DNA of 64,000 bases from Pelomonas asaccharophilus_A (lineage in GTDB: Bacteria > Pseudomonadota > Gammaproteobacteria > Burkholderiales > Burkholderiaceae_C), in contig NZ_JAVDXV010000002.1 of NCBI RefSeq assembly GCF_031458115.1, positions 1 through 64,000 of the forward strand, written 5' to 3'. Within the stretch, counting starts at the first letter, position 1. Each line of letters begins with the position of its first letter. Under the pieces are notes generated by a model, which was not told the origin of the DNA, ran no database searches, and saw only the letters and a program-made list of their open reading frames with translations. The translations under genes and the position numbers were made by a program. Shown here piece by piece: positions 53,263 to 61,868 of this stretch.

Positions 53263-54102
53263 ATGAAGCGCATCCTGACCACCGCCGCCCTCGCGGCCGC
53301 CGCATTCACCGCCCAGGCCGCCGGCACCACGCTGACAAACGGCGACTTCGCGTTCACCGGCGTGAACGGCAACACCACGCTGGGCGGCTGGTCCTTCGTG
53401 ACCTTCGTCGATCTCGCCGCCGGCACGACGATCTATTTCACCGACACCAATGTGCGCCAGACGCCCGACAGCGCCGGCGTCTTCAATGCCGCCGAGACCT
53501 TCTGGTCCTGGACTGCCAGCAGCGCCGTCGCGGCGGGCACCTCGGTCGCGCTGCTGGGCACCGGCACGAGCGGCCAGTACGGCGCCAAGTCCGGTGCGGC
53601 GGGCGGCGTGGCCAATGGCACGGTCACCAACCACAACGGTGCCGTCTCCAACATCTCCAGTGGTGGCGACATCCTCTACGCCTTCCAGGCTGCGTCGTAC
53701 GCGATCAACTACCAGCCATCCGCGATTACCTTCCTGGGCGCCATCTCCAACCGCGGCAGCTACACCAGTTCGGACAACCCGCTGGCGGCCACGGGCCTGT
53801 CAGGCATCCAGGTGCGCGAGTACAAGGTCGGCAGCGATGCGACGCGCTACACGCAGTTCACGGCTCAGGTCACCACCGGCGACACACCGTATGCGTCCAT
53901 GGCCGAACTGCAGTCCGCTCTGGCCGTCAACGCGAACTGGACGACCATCACCGCTTCCAACACTACGCCCATCGTCTCCGACGTGCTGGCGGTCGCCGCG
54001 CCGGTGCCCGAGCCGAGCAGCTACGCGCTGATGCTGGCCGGGCTGGCTGCGGTGGGCGGTCTCGCACGTCGCCGCGGTCTGCGCCGCGGAAGCGGCACCT
54101 GA
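53263..54102 (+). CDS. PEP-CTERM protein with lamin-tail-like body
   Basis: This 279-residue protein starts behind GAGGAGA. Its signal peptide ends near AQA-AG. The body has GGWSFVTFVDLAAGTTIYFT, GTSVALLG and GDILYAFQ, which resembles the repeat-like secreted domains of endonuclease-adjacent PEP-CTERM proteins; no catalytic residues are evident. VPEPSSYALMLAGLAAVGGL and an RRRGLRRG tail form the exosortase signal. It is third in the pectate lyase gene row. Confidence 0.85.
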   Translation: MKRILTTAALAAAAFTAQAAGTTLTNGDFAFTGVNGNTTLGGWSFVTFVDLAAGTTIYFTDTNVRQTPDSAGVFNAAETFWSWTASSAVAAGTSVALLGTGTSGQYGAKSGAAGGVANGTVTNHNGAVSNISSGGDILYAFQAASYAINYQPSAITFLGAISNRGSYTSSDNPLAATGLSGIQVREYKVGSDATRYTQFTAQVTTGDTPYASMAELQSALAVNANWTTITASNTTPIVSDVLAVAAPVPEPSSYALMLAGLAAVGGLARRRGLRRGSGT

Positions 54103-54139
54103 GACGCAAGAGAGACGCCGGGCGGCGACACTGCCGGCC

Positions 54140-56965
54140 ATGCTGAAACTGCTTGGCGTTCCCGCCTGGCAGGCCGGCGCGGAGGGCGAGCACCACCTGC
54201 CCGCCAGCCTGCCGGCCTGTCTGCTGATCCATCTCGCCTGCCTGGGCCGCTGGGTCGACCGTGAGCAGCTGGCCGCGCTGTTCTGGCCCGAGGCCGACGC
54301 GGCCCAGGCCCGCCACCACCTGCGCATCAACCTGCACCGGCTGCGCCAGTTGCTGGAGCGGCTGGGCGTGCCGCAAGCGCTGGAGGCCGAGCGCAGCCGC
54401 GTGAGGCTGACGCTGCCCACCGACGTGGCGCAGTTGAAGGCCGGTGAACTGGAGGACGCTGCGCCGCAGGACTGGCTGCAGGGCTTTCGCATTGCCGGCT
54501 TCGACGCCTTCTGGGACTGGGCCGAGGCCTTCATCGCGCCGCTGCGTGAAGGCGGCGATGGGCCGCCTCCCACCAGCCTGCCTGGCCGTGCCGAGCTGCT
54601 GGCCCGGCTGCGCGCCGATGCGCTGCCGGCCGTCGTGCTGCTGGGCGAGGCCGGCATGGGCAAGTCCAGCGTGCTGAACGCGGCCTTTGCCGGAGCGCCG
54701 CTGCTGCAGGGCCGCGAAGGCCTGACGCAGATGCCGTACCGGCCGGTCGTCGAGCTGCTGCTGGCGCGTCTGGACCTGCTGCGCGCATTGCTGCGCCAGC
54801 CCGAGCGCGGCCTGGCCGCCTACCGGCTGGACCTGGCGCGCTTGGTGCCCGAGCTGGCACCCGACGAGCCGCTGCCGCCGCTCGATGCGCTGAGCGCGCG
54901 CTCGCGGCTGCAGGAGGGGCTGGCCCGCGTGCTGGAGGCGCTGGGCCCGCTGCTGCTGGTGGACGACCTGCAATGGGTGGACGCCGCCACGCTGGAGCTG
55001 CTGGCGTTGCTGGGCCACCGCGGACGAACACGCTGGCGTGGCGCCGCGCGTGGCGAGGAGCTGCCGCCCGAGCACCAGCGCTGGCTGGCCCGCCAGCAGG
55101 ACGGCCAGCGCCTGCGCAGCCTGCCGCTGCAGGGGCTGTCGCTGGACACGGTCGGGCAGTTGCTGCGCGATGCCGGACAAGACACGGCCGACGCGCCCGC
55201 GCTGCTGCAGGCCAGCCGTGGCAACCCCTTCATGCTGGGCGAGCTGCTGCGGGCGCGGGCCGAGGGCGTCGCGCTGCCGCCGCGCGTGCGCGAGCTGCTG
55301 CTGCGGCGCTGGCGCGCGCTGGGGCCGGCGGCGGCCAGTCTGGTGGGGGCAGCGGCCGTGCTGGCCCGGCCGATGCCGTTGGCGGTGCTGGGCCATGTGG
55401 CGGCCGTGGCCGACGCCCAGCTGCTGCCGGCGGCGCGTGAGGCCCTGGATGCCGCGCTGCTGCGCGACGATGCACAGGGCGGCCTGCAGTGCCGGCACGA
55501 CCTGGTACGCGACGCCGTGCTGTCGCAACTGCCCGCGTTTGAAGCCCAGGCCTTGCGCCGCCGCGCGGCCCTGGCGCTGGGCGCGCGGCCCGAGGGCGCG
55601 GCCGAGCCCTTGGCCGTGGCCGCGCTGTGGGACACCGCCGGCGAGGCGCAGACCGCGCTGGCCTGGCTGCACCGCGGTGCGGCGCAGCAGAAGCTGCGCG
55701 GCCGCTACGACGAGGCGCAGACGCTGTGGCAGCGCATCGCGGCCGAGTCGCGCGAGCCCGCCCTGGCGTTGCAGGCGCGGCTGAGTCTCGCCGAATGCGC
55801 GCTGCTGCACGACCTGCCCGCCGGCCGCGCCGCCCTGCAGCAGGTGCTGGAGCTGGCCGGCGCCGTGGCCGATCCGGCGCAGCGCGAGCACATCGAGGGC
55901 CAGGCCTTGTCCGGGCTGGTCGACAACGCGGTGTTCTCGGGCGACCTGACCCAGGCCGCCGCGCTGGCCGAGCGGCTGCGGCCGCTGTTGCCGCGACTGC
56001 CGCTGGCCGAGCGCTGCAGCGCCTGCGAGGTGCTCATCGAGCTGGCCATGCGCGAGCCCGACATCCCGGCGGCGTGGGCGCTGCTGGCGCAGCTGCGCCA
56101 GTTGGCGCCGCAGCGGCCGTCGCTGCTGAGCTACGAGGGCCAGATCCACTGGTTCGGCGGCCAGGTCGGCGCCGCGCGCGACGCCTTCGAGCTGCTGCTG
56201 CAGCGCCATCCCGACTACTGCCGCGGACTGACCATCGAAAGCGATCTGGGCGTCATGCTGCAGGCGCTGGGCGACCTGCCGCGCGCCGAGGCAATGGCGC
56301 GGCGCAGCCTGGAAAGCTGGCGCGGCGTCGCGCATACCGAGACGCTGTCACTGTTGATGCTGGGCCTGACGCTGACCAGCGCCGGCCGCTACGGCGAGGC
56401 GCGCGGCGTGCTTGACCGCGCGCTGGTGCTGGGCCGGGAGCAGGGCTCGGCACTGTTCGAGGCCGAGGCGTTGACGCGGCGCGCGCGGCTGTACTGGCAG
56501 AGCGGCTGCATCGAGCTGGCCGAGGCCGACCTCGCCGTGGCCGAGCCACTGCTGGCCGACAGCCGCGATCCGCTGCGCGTGTCGCAGCTGTGCTGGGTGC
56601 GCGGCCTGTTGCGCGAAGCCCGCGGCCTGGCTGCGGACCCCGCGCTGGCCGAGCGCGTGCGGAGCTTGAGCCAGCGCAGCCAGCATCCGTTGCTGCACAT
56701 CCGGCTGGCGCGACTGGATGGGCTGGGCGGCGATGCCGGCGCGGCGGCGCGTCAGGTGGCGATGGCCCGTGAAGCTGGGCTCTTGGAGCCTTTGGCCGAA
56801 GGCCTTCTGCTGCAGGCCCGCGGCCTGCCCGTCAACGAGGCGAGGCCGCTGCTGCTGGAGGCGGCGGAAATCGCCCAGCGCCTGGGCTTTGCAGAGTTGC
56901 TGGGCCAGGCCGACCGCGCGCTCAGCGCAGCAGCGTCAGCAGCTGTTCTAACCCGCCTTCGTTGA
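54140..56965 (+). CDS. SARP-like regulator with AAA ATPase and TPR domains
   Basis: This 941-residue cytosolic protein has an N-terminal OmpR/SARP-type DNA-binding half (LACLGRWVDREQLAALFWPE, ARHHLRINLHRLRQLLERLG). A STAND/AAA ATPase follows, with Walker A GEAGMGKSS (about 169-177) and Walker B LLLVDDLQW (about 271-279), then a long TPR-like helical region to the end. The layout fits the AfsR/MalT-like signal-transducing ATPase group. It lies directly after the pectate lyase and PEP-CTERM genes and may control them. Its 3' end overlaps serB (opposite strand) by 44 bp. Confidence 0.83.
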   Translation: MLKLLGVPAWQAGAEGEHHLPASLPACLLIHLACLGRWVDREQLAALFWPEADAAQARHHLRINLHRLRQLLERLGVPQALEAERSRVRLTLPTDVAQLKAGELEDAAPQDWLQGFRIAGFDAFWDWAEAFIAPLREGGDGPPPTSLPGRAELLARLRADALPAVVLLGEAGMGKSSVLNAAFAGAPLLQGREGLTQMPYRPVVELLLARLDLLRALLRQPERGLAAYRLDLARLVPELAPDEPLPPLDALSARSRLQEGLARVLEALGPLLLVDDLQWVDAATLELLALLGHRGRTRWRGAARGEELPPEHQRWLARQQDGQRLRSLPLQGLSLDTVGQLLRDAGQDTADAPALLQASRGNPFMLGELLRARAEGVALPPRVRELLLRRWRALGPAAASLVGAAAVLARPMPLAVLGHVAAVADAQLLPAAREALDAALLRDDAQGGLQCRHDLVRDAVLSQLPAFEAQALRRRAALALGARPEGAAEPLAVAALWDTAGEAQTALAWLHRGAAQQKLRGRYDEAQTLWQRIAAESREPALALQARLSLAECALLHDLPAGRAALQQVLELAGAVADPAQREHIEGQALSGLVDNAVFSGDLTQAAALAERLRPLLPRLPLAERCSACEVLIELAMREPDIPAAWALLAQLRQLAPQRPSLLSYEGQIHWFGGQVGAARDAFELLLQRHPDYCRGLTIESDLGVMLQALGDLPRAEAMARRSLESWRGVAHTETLSLLMLGLTLTSAGRYGEARGVLDRALVLGREQGSALFEAEALTRRARLYWQSGCIELAEADLAVAEPLLADSRDPLRVSQLCWVRGLLREARGLAADPALAERVRSLSQRSQHPLLHIRLARLDGLGGDAGAAARQVAMAREAGLLEPLAEGLLLQARGLPVNEARPLLLEAAEIAQRLGFAELLGQADRALSAAASAAVLTRLR

Positions 56966-57629
56966 TCGCCACGCGCGCCTGCTCGCGCACTTTGGGCTTG
57001 GCGTGGTAGGCCACTGACAGGCCGGCCGCGCCCATCATGGGCAGGTCGTTGGCGCCGTCGCCGACGGCGATGGATTGGTCAGGTGTGCAGCCGATCGCTT
57101 CGCAGCAGGCCAGCAGCATCAGCCGCTTTTGCTCGCCGTCGCAGATGTCGCCCCAGTCCTGCATGAGGACGCGGCCGGTGAGGGCGCCGCCTTCGATCTC
57201 CAGCTCGTTGCTGCGCACGAAGTCCATGCCCAGCTCGGCGGCGACAAACCGCGTGAAGAACGTGAAGCCGCCGGAGACCAGCACCAGCTTCAGGCCGGCG
57301 GCCTTCAGCGCCGCGCACAGCTCGCGGGCACCGGGGTTGAACGTGAGGCGCTCGGCCAGCACGCGGTCAAGCACCGTGGCCGGCACGCCGGCCAGGATGG
57401 CCAGCCGGCGGCGCAGGCTGTCGCGGAAGTCGGTGATCTCGCCTCGCATCGCGGCCTCGGTGATGGCGGCGACTTCTTCACCCTTGCCAGCCAGCGCGGC
57501 GATCTCGTCGATGCACTCGATGCTGATCAGCGTCGAGTCCATGTCGAACGCGGCCAGCTTGAAGTGGGACAGCGGGGGCAGGGCGGGGCCGTCGCGCAGG
57601 ACGAGGCCGTCTGGAAGGGAAGCAGTCAC
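56922..57629 (-). CDS. serB: Phosphoserine phosphatase
   Basis: This 235-residue HAD-family enzyme has the nucleophile motif FDMDSTLI, the SerB blocks MRGEITDFRDSLRRRLAILA, LVSGGFTFFT, and the final GDGANDLPMM. It makes L-serine from phosphoserine. There is no N-terminal ACT domain, as in the short form common in betaproteobacteria. Its 3' end overlaps that of the SARP-like gene. Confidence 0.96.
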   Translation of the reverse strand: MTASLPDGLVLRDGPALPPLSHFKLAAFDMDSTLISIECIDEIAALAGKGEEVAAITEAAMRGEITDFRDSLRRRLAILAGVPATVLDRVLAERLTFNPGARELCAALKAAGLKLVLVSGGFTFFTRFVAAELGMDFVRSNELEIEGGALTGRVLMQDWGDICDGEQKRLMLLACCEAIGCTPDQSIAVGDGANDLPMMGAAGLSVAYHAKPKVREQARVAINEGGLEQLLTLLR

Positions 57630-57679
57630 GGGATCGGGAGTCAGGGCCGGTGGAGGCCCTGATTATCCCGTTGCAGCTC

Positions 57680-58213
57680 TCAGCGGCGGCGCCGCCGCCG
57701 GGCCGCCAGCAAGGCCAGGCCGCCCAGCAGCAGCGCGGCACTGGCGGGCTCGGGCACCGGCGCGGTCTGCAGGCTCAGCTCGAAGAAGGCCTCGCTGCCG
57801 ACCGACAGATCGCGCATGTCCACCTGCACGCCGTGCGACGTGAACGTCAGGCGAGATGCGGTCAGCCCGGCGATGTTGGTGGCGAGGTCCACGCCGGTGA
57901 TGGCCACGTCGCCGCCGTACAGCGACTGGAAGCTGAAGCGGTTGACGGGCGTGTCGGTGAAGTCGGTGCCCGCACCGACGTAGAAGTAGCGGATGCTGTT
58001 GTCGCCGATGTCCACGGTCTGCGCCGGCACCGTCAGCGCGCTGCACAGCTGCGCGGTGCCAGGGCAGCTCAGCTCGGCGCCGGCACCGACGAGCACGCTG
58101 TCCAGCGTGCTCAGCGAGTCCAGGTGGTAGTTCACGCTCACCGTCGTGCCCAGCAAGCCGGCGGCGCTGGCGAACGTGGGCAGCAGGGTGGCGGCGAAAG
58201 CCAGCTTCTTCAT
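57680..58213 (-). CDS. Small PEP-CTERM protein
   Basis: This 177-residue protein has signal peptide MKKLAFAATLLPTFASAAGL, a small beta-rich body with two Cys (LSCPGTAQLCSAL) and a VPEP motif followed by ASAALLLGGLALLAARRRRRR. The family resembles short PEP-CTERM proteins of unknown function. It lies between serB and mfd on the minus strand, 50 bp upstream of serB. Confidence 0.87.
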   Translation of the reverse strand: MKKLAFAATLLPTFASAAGLLGTTVSVNYHLDSLSTLDSVLVGAGAELSCPGTAQLCSALTVPAQTVDIGDNSIRYFYVGAGTDFTDTPVNRFSFQSLYGGDVAITGVDLATNIAGLTASRLTFTSHGVQVDMRDLSVGSEAFFELSLQTAPVPEPASAALLLGGLALLAARRRRRR

Positions 58214-58272
58214 CGCGGGTCTCCGGTCGGCAGGTGGCGCAGTCTAGGAAGGCGCCGAACGATGCGCAGTCC

Positions 58273-61200
58273 CTAGCTTTCCTTCACCGGCTGACCCAGC
58301 AGACGCAGCACCTCGCGCACCGCCTGCGCGCGGTCCTGCGGGCTGGACAGCGCCTTCTCCACGCGCAACTTCTCGTTGCCGACCAGCTTGATGTTGCGGT
58401 TCTTCTGCACCAGCTCGATGACACGCATGGGGTCTATGGGCGGGTTGGGGCGGAAGTTGATGTTGATGATGCTGGGCGCGGCGTCGACCTTGATGACGCC
58501 GTAGGGCTTGGCCAGCACGCGCAGGCGGTGCAGGTCGAACAGGTTCTGGCCCTGCGCAGGCAGCTTGCCGAAGCGGTCGGTGATCTCCTCCAGCATGGTG
58601 TCGATCTGCTCGGACTTCTCGGCCGTGGCCAGGCGCTTGTAGAGACTCAGGCGCACCTGCACGTCGCCGCAGTAGGCGTCGGGCAGCAGCGCGGGGGCAT
58701 GCAGGTTGATCTCGGTGTTGGTGGAGAACGCGCCGGTTGGCGACAGCAGGTCGGGCTCGCGGCCGCTCTTCAGCGCGCGCACGGCTTCGCTGAGCATGTC
58801 GTTGTAGAGCTGGAAGCCCACCTCCATCATGTTGCCGCTCTGGTTGTCGCCCAGCACCTCGCCGGCGCCGCGGATCTCCAGGTCGTGCATCGCGAGGTAG
58901 AAGCCGGAGCCCAGTTCCTCCATCGCCTGAATGGCGTCCAGCCGCTGCGTGGCCTGTTTCGTCAGACCTTGCAGGTCGGGCACCATCAGGTACGCATAGG
59001 CCTGGTGGTGGGACCGGCCCACGCGGCCGCGCAGCTGGTGCAGCTGCGCCAGGCCGAACTTGTCGGCGCGGGCAATGATGATGGTGTTGGCGCTCGGCAC
59101 GTCGATGCCGGTCTCGATGATGGTGGAGCACAGCAGCAGGTTGTGCTTGCCGGCCACGAACTCGCGCATGACACGCTCCAGCTCGCGCTCGGGCATCTGT
59201 CCGTGGGCGATGACGATGCGCGCCTCGGGTACCAGCTCCTCCAGCTTCTGGCGCCGGTTCTCTATGGTCTCGACCTCGTTGTGCAGGAAGTAGACCTGCC
59301 CGCCGCGCTTCAGCTCGCGCAGCACGGCCTCGCGGATGGTGCCGCTGCTCTCGGCGCGGACGAAGGTCTTGATGGCCAGGCGGCGCTGCGGCGCGGTGGC
59401 GATGACCGACAGGTCGCGCAGCCCCTCCAGCGCCATGCCGAGCGTGCGGGGAATGGGCGTGGCGGTCAGCGTCAGCACGTCCACCTCGGCGCGCATGGCC
59501 TTCATCGCCTCCTTGTGGCGCACACCGAAGCGGTGTTCCTCGTCGATGACGAGCAGGCCCAGGCGGTTGAACTTGACCTCGGCGGACAGCAGCTTGTGCG
59601 TGCCGACGACGATGTCGATGGTGCCGTCGGCAATGCCTTCCATCGCCGCCTTGATCTCCTTGGCGGAGCGGAAGCGGCTCATCTCGGCCACCTTCACCGG
59701 CCAGGCGCCGAAGCGGTCGGCGATGTTCTGGTAGTGCTGTTCGGCCAGCAGCGTGGTGGGCGCCAGGATGGCGACCTGCTTGCCGCCCATGACGGCGACG
59801 AAGGCCGCGCGCAGCGCCACTTCGGTCTTGCCGAAGCCCACGTCGCCGCAGACCAGGCGGTCCATGGGCTTGGGGCTGATCATGTCCTGGATGACCGCGT
59901 GGATGGCGGCGCGCTGGTCGGGCGTTTCCTCGAAGCCGAAGCTCGCGGCGAAGGCCTCGTAGTCGTGACCCGAGTAGCGGAATGCATGGCCTTCGCGCGC
60001 GGCGCGGCGGGCGTAGAGGTTCAGCAGCTCGGCGGCCGTGTCGCGCACCTGCTCGGCGGCCTTGCGCTTGGCCTTTTCCCACTGGCCCGAGCCCAGCTTG
60101 TGCAGCGGCGCTTCCTCCGGGCTGACGCCGGTGTAGCGGCCGATCAGGTGCAACTGCGCGACGGGCACGTACAGCGTCGCCTTGTCGGCGTACTCCAGGT
60201 GCAGGAACTCGCTCTTCTGGCCGTCGCCGACGTCGATGTTGACGAGGCCGCAGTAGCGCCCGATGCCGTGGTTGATGTGCACGACCGGGTCGCCCACCTT
60301 CAGTTCGGACAGGTCCTTGATCAGCGCGTTGACGTCGCTGACCTGCTCCTGCTTGCGGCGCCGGCGCGTGGTGGGCGTCGTCGCGAACAGCTCGGTCTCG
60401 GTGATGAGCTGGACCGGCCGCTCCGCATCGACCCAGAAGAAGCCGGCAGCCAGCGGCGCGGCCGTGATGGCGTACTTCTCGTCGCCTTCCCAGAACTCTG
60501 CCAGGCTTGAAACAGACGGCGTGTCGATCTTGTGGTCGCGCAGCTGCTCCAGCAGGCTTTCGCGCCGGCCTTCGCTTTCGGCCAGCAGCAGCACACGGTG
60601 TGGCGTGGCCTTCAGGTGGGCTTCCAGCCGCGCCAGCGGTTCCTGCGCGCCGCGCTCCACGCTGACGTCCGGCAGCGGGCGGGCGAAGTCCACCGGCTCA
60701 TGGCCGCGCATGGCCAGCACCGCATGCGGCTTGGTCAGGCCGAAGAAGTCCTCGCTGGTCAGGAAGATCTCGGCCGGCGGCAGGATGGGCCGCTCTGGGT
60801 CGTGCTGCAGGAAGCGGTGGCGCTCCTTGGTGTCGGTCCAGAAGCGCTGGATGGCCTCGTCCACCTCGCCGTGCAGCACCAGCGCGGCGGTGTCGCCCAG
60901 ATAGTCGAACACGGAGGCCGTCTGCTCGAAGAACACCGGCAGGTAGTACTCGATGCCGCCCGACGCGACGCCCTCGCCGATGTCGCGGTAGATGCGCGCC
61001 TTGGTCGGGTCGCCGTCCATCTTCTCGCGCCAGCGGTTGCGGAAGGCCTTGCGCGCCGCCTCGTCCATCGGGAACTCGCGGCCGGGCAGCAGGCGAACGT
61101 CGGGCACGGGGTAGAGGCTGCGCTGGCTGTCGGGGTCGAAGGTGCGGATGGAGTCGACCTCGTCGCCGAACAGGTCCACGCGGTAAGGCACGGCCGAGCC

Positions 61201-61740
61201 CATCGGGAACAGGTCGATCAGCCCGCCGCGCACGGCGTACTCGCCGGGCTGCACGACCTGGCTGACGTTGTTGTAGCCGGCCAGCGTCAGCTGCGCGCGC
61301 AGCGAGGCCTCGTCCAGTCGCTGCTTCTGCTTGAAGTTGAACGTCGTCGCGGCCAGGAAGCTGGGCGGCGCGAGCCGCACGAGGGCCGTCGATGCCGGCA
61401 TCAGCACGACGTCGATGCTCTTGGTCTTCTTGGCCTGCAGCAGCTCCCACAACGTGGCCAGGCGTTCGGAGATCAGGTCCTGGTGCGGGCTGAAGCTGTC
61501 GTAGGGCAGCGTCTCCCAGTCGGGGAACACGGCCACCTTCAGCTCGGGCGCGAAGAACTTCAGCTCGTCTTCCAGCCGCTGCGTGTCACCGGGCTCGGCC
61601 GTGAAGATGGCGGCCATGCGACCCGCGTCGCGCTGCTGCTGCACAAAGCGGGCGAGCAGCAGGGCATCGGCGGAGCCCAAGGGGCGGGCGTGGGTGAACT
61701 TCTTGCCCGGTTGGATCACCGGCAGCGAGGACAACGTCAT
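58273..61740 (-). CDS. mfd: Transcription-repair coupling factor
   Basis: This 1155-residue protein is of full length. It has a UvrB-homology N-terminus, the RNA polymerase-interacting domain (PVVHINHGIGRYCGL), and RecG-like helicase motifs: Walker A GDVGFGKTE (about residue 631), DEEHRFGV (about 732), TATPIPRTL and GRVGRSHHQAYAYL. It removes stalled RNA polymerase and recruits UvrA. The start is ATG 61740 (MTLSSLPVIQPGKKF). Confidence 0.98.
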   Translation of the reverse strand: MTLSSLPVIQPGKKFTHARPLGSADALLLARFVQQQRDAGRMAAIFTAEPGDTQRLEDELKFFAPELKVAVFPDWETLPYDSFSPHQDLISERLATLWELLQAKKTKSIDVVLMPASTALVRLAPPSFLAATTFNFKQKQRLDEASLRAQLTLAGYNNVSQVVQPGEYAVRGGLIDLFPMGSAVPYRVDLFGDEVDSIRTFDPDSQRSLYPVPDVRLLPGREFPMDEAARKAFRNRWREKMDGDPTKARIYRDIGEGVASGGIEYYLPVFFEQTASVFDYLGDTAALVLHGEVDEAIQRFWTDTKERHRFLQHDPERPILPPAEIFLTSEDFFGLTKPHAVLAMRGHEPVDFARPLPDVSVERGAQEPLARLEAHLKATPHRVLLLAESEGRRESLLEQLRDHKIDTPSVSSLAEFWEGDEKYAITAAPLAAGFFWVDAERPVQLITETELFATTPTTRRRRKQEQVSDVNALIKDLSELKVGDPVVHINHGIGRYCGLVNIDVGDGQKSEFLHLEYADKATLYVPVAQLHLIGRYTGVSPEEAPLHKLGSGQWEKAKRKAAEQVRDTAAELLNLYARRAAREGHAFRYSGHDYEAFAASFGFEETPDQRAAIHAVIQDMISPKPMDRLVCGDVGFGKTEVALRAAFVAVMGGKQVAILAPTTLLAEQHYQNIADRFGAWPVKVAEMSRFRSAKEIKAAMEGIADGTIDIVVGTHKLLSAEVKFNRLGLLVIDEEHRFGVRHKEAMKAMRAEVDVLTLTATPIPRTLGMALEGLRDLSVIATAPQRRLAIKTFVRAESSGTIREAVLRELKRGGQVYFLHNEVETIENRRQKLEELVPEARIVIAHGQMPERELERVMREFVAGKHNLLLCSTIIETGIDVPSANTIIIARADKFGLAQLHQLRGRVGRSHHQAYAYLMVPDLQGLTKQATQRLDAIQAMEELGSGFYLAMHDLEIRGAGEVLGDNQSGNMMEVGFQLYNDMLSEAVRALKSGREPDLLSPTGAFSTNTEINLHAPALLPDAYCGDVQVRLSLYKRLATAEKSEQIDTMLEEITDRFGKLPAQGQNLFDLHRLRVLAKPYGVIKVDAAPSIININFRPNPPIDPMRVIELVQKNRNIKLVGNEKLRVEKALSSPQDRAQAVREVLRLLGQPVKES

Positions 61741-61760
61741 ACGGACCTACAAACGACAAC

Positions 61761-61777
61761 AGCCCCGAAGCGGGGCT
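61761..61777. other. Perfect hairpin upstream of mfd
   Basis: AGCCCCG-AAG-CGGGGCT lies 20 bp upstream of the mfd start, between divergent genes. On the minus strand it is followed by GTTGTCGTTTGT, a weak T-rich tract. It may be an attenuator or an intrinsic terminator in the mfd leader. Confidence 0.4.
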
Positions 61778-61868
61778 TGGCGGGATTCTAGGGAGCCCTG
61801 CCTGCCCCTGCCTTTTGGCCTGGTGACAACGGCATGGCAGCATCGCGCCTCTTCCTACCGGAGATTCC

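Noticed and set aside
53963..56335. Long minus-strand open frame opposite the SARP-like regulator
   Set aside because: Gln/Arg-rich shadow; the plus-strand gene shows Walker motifs and TPR pattern.
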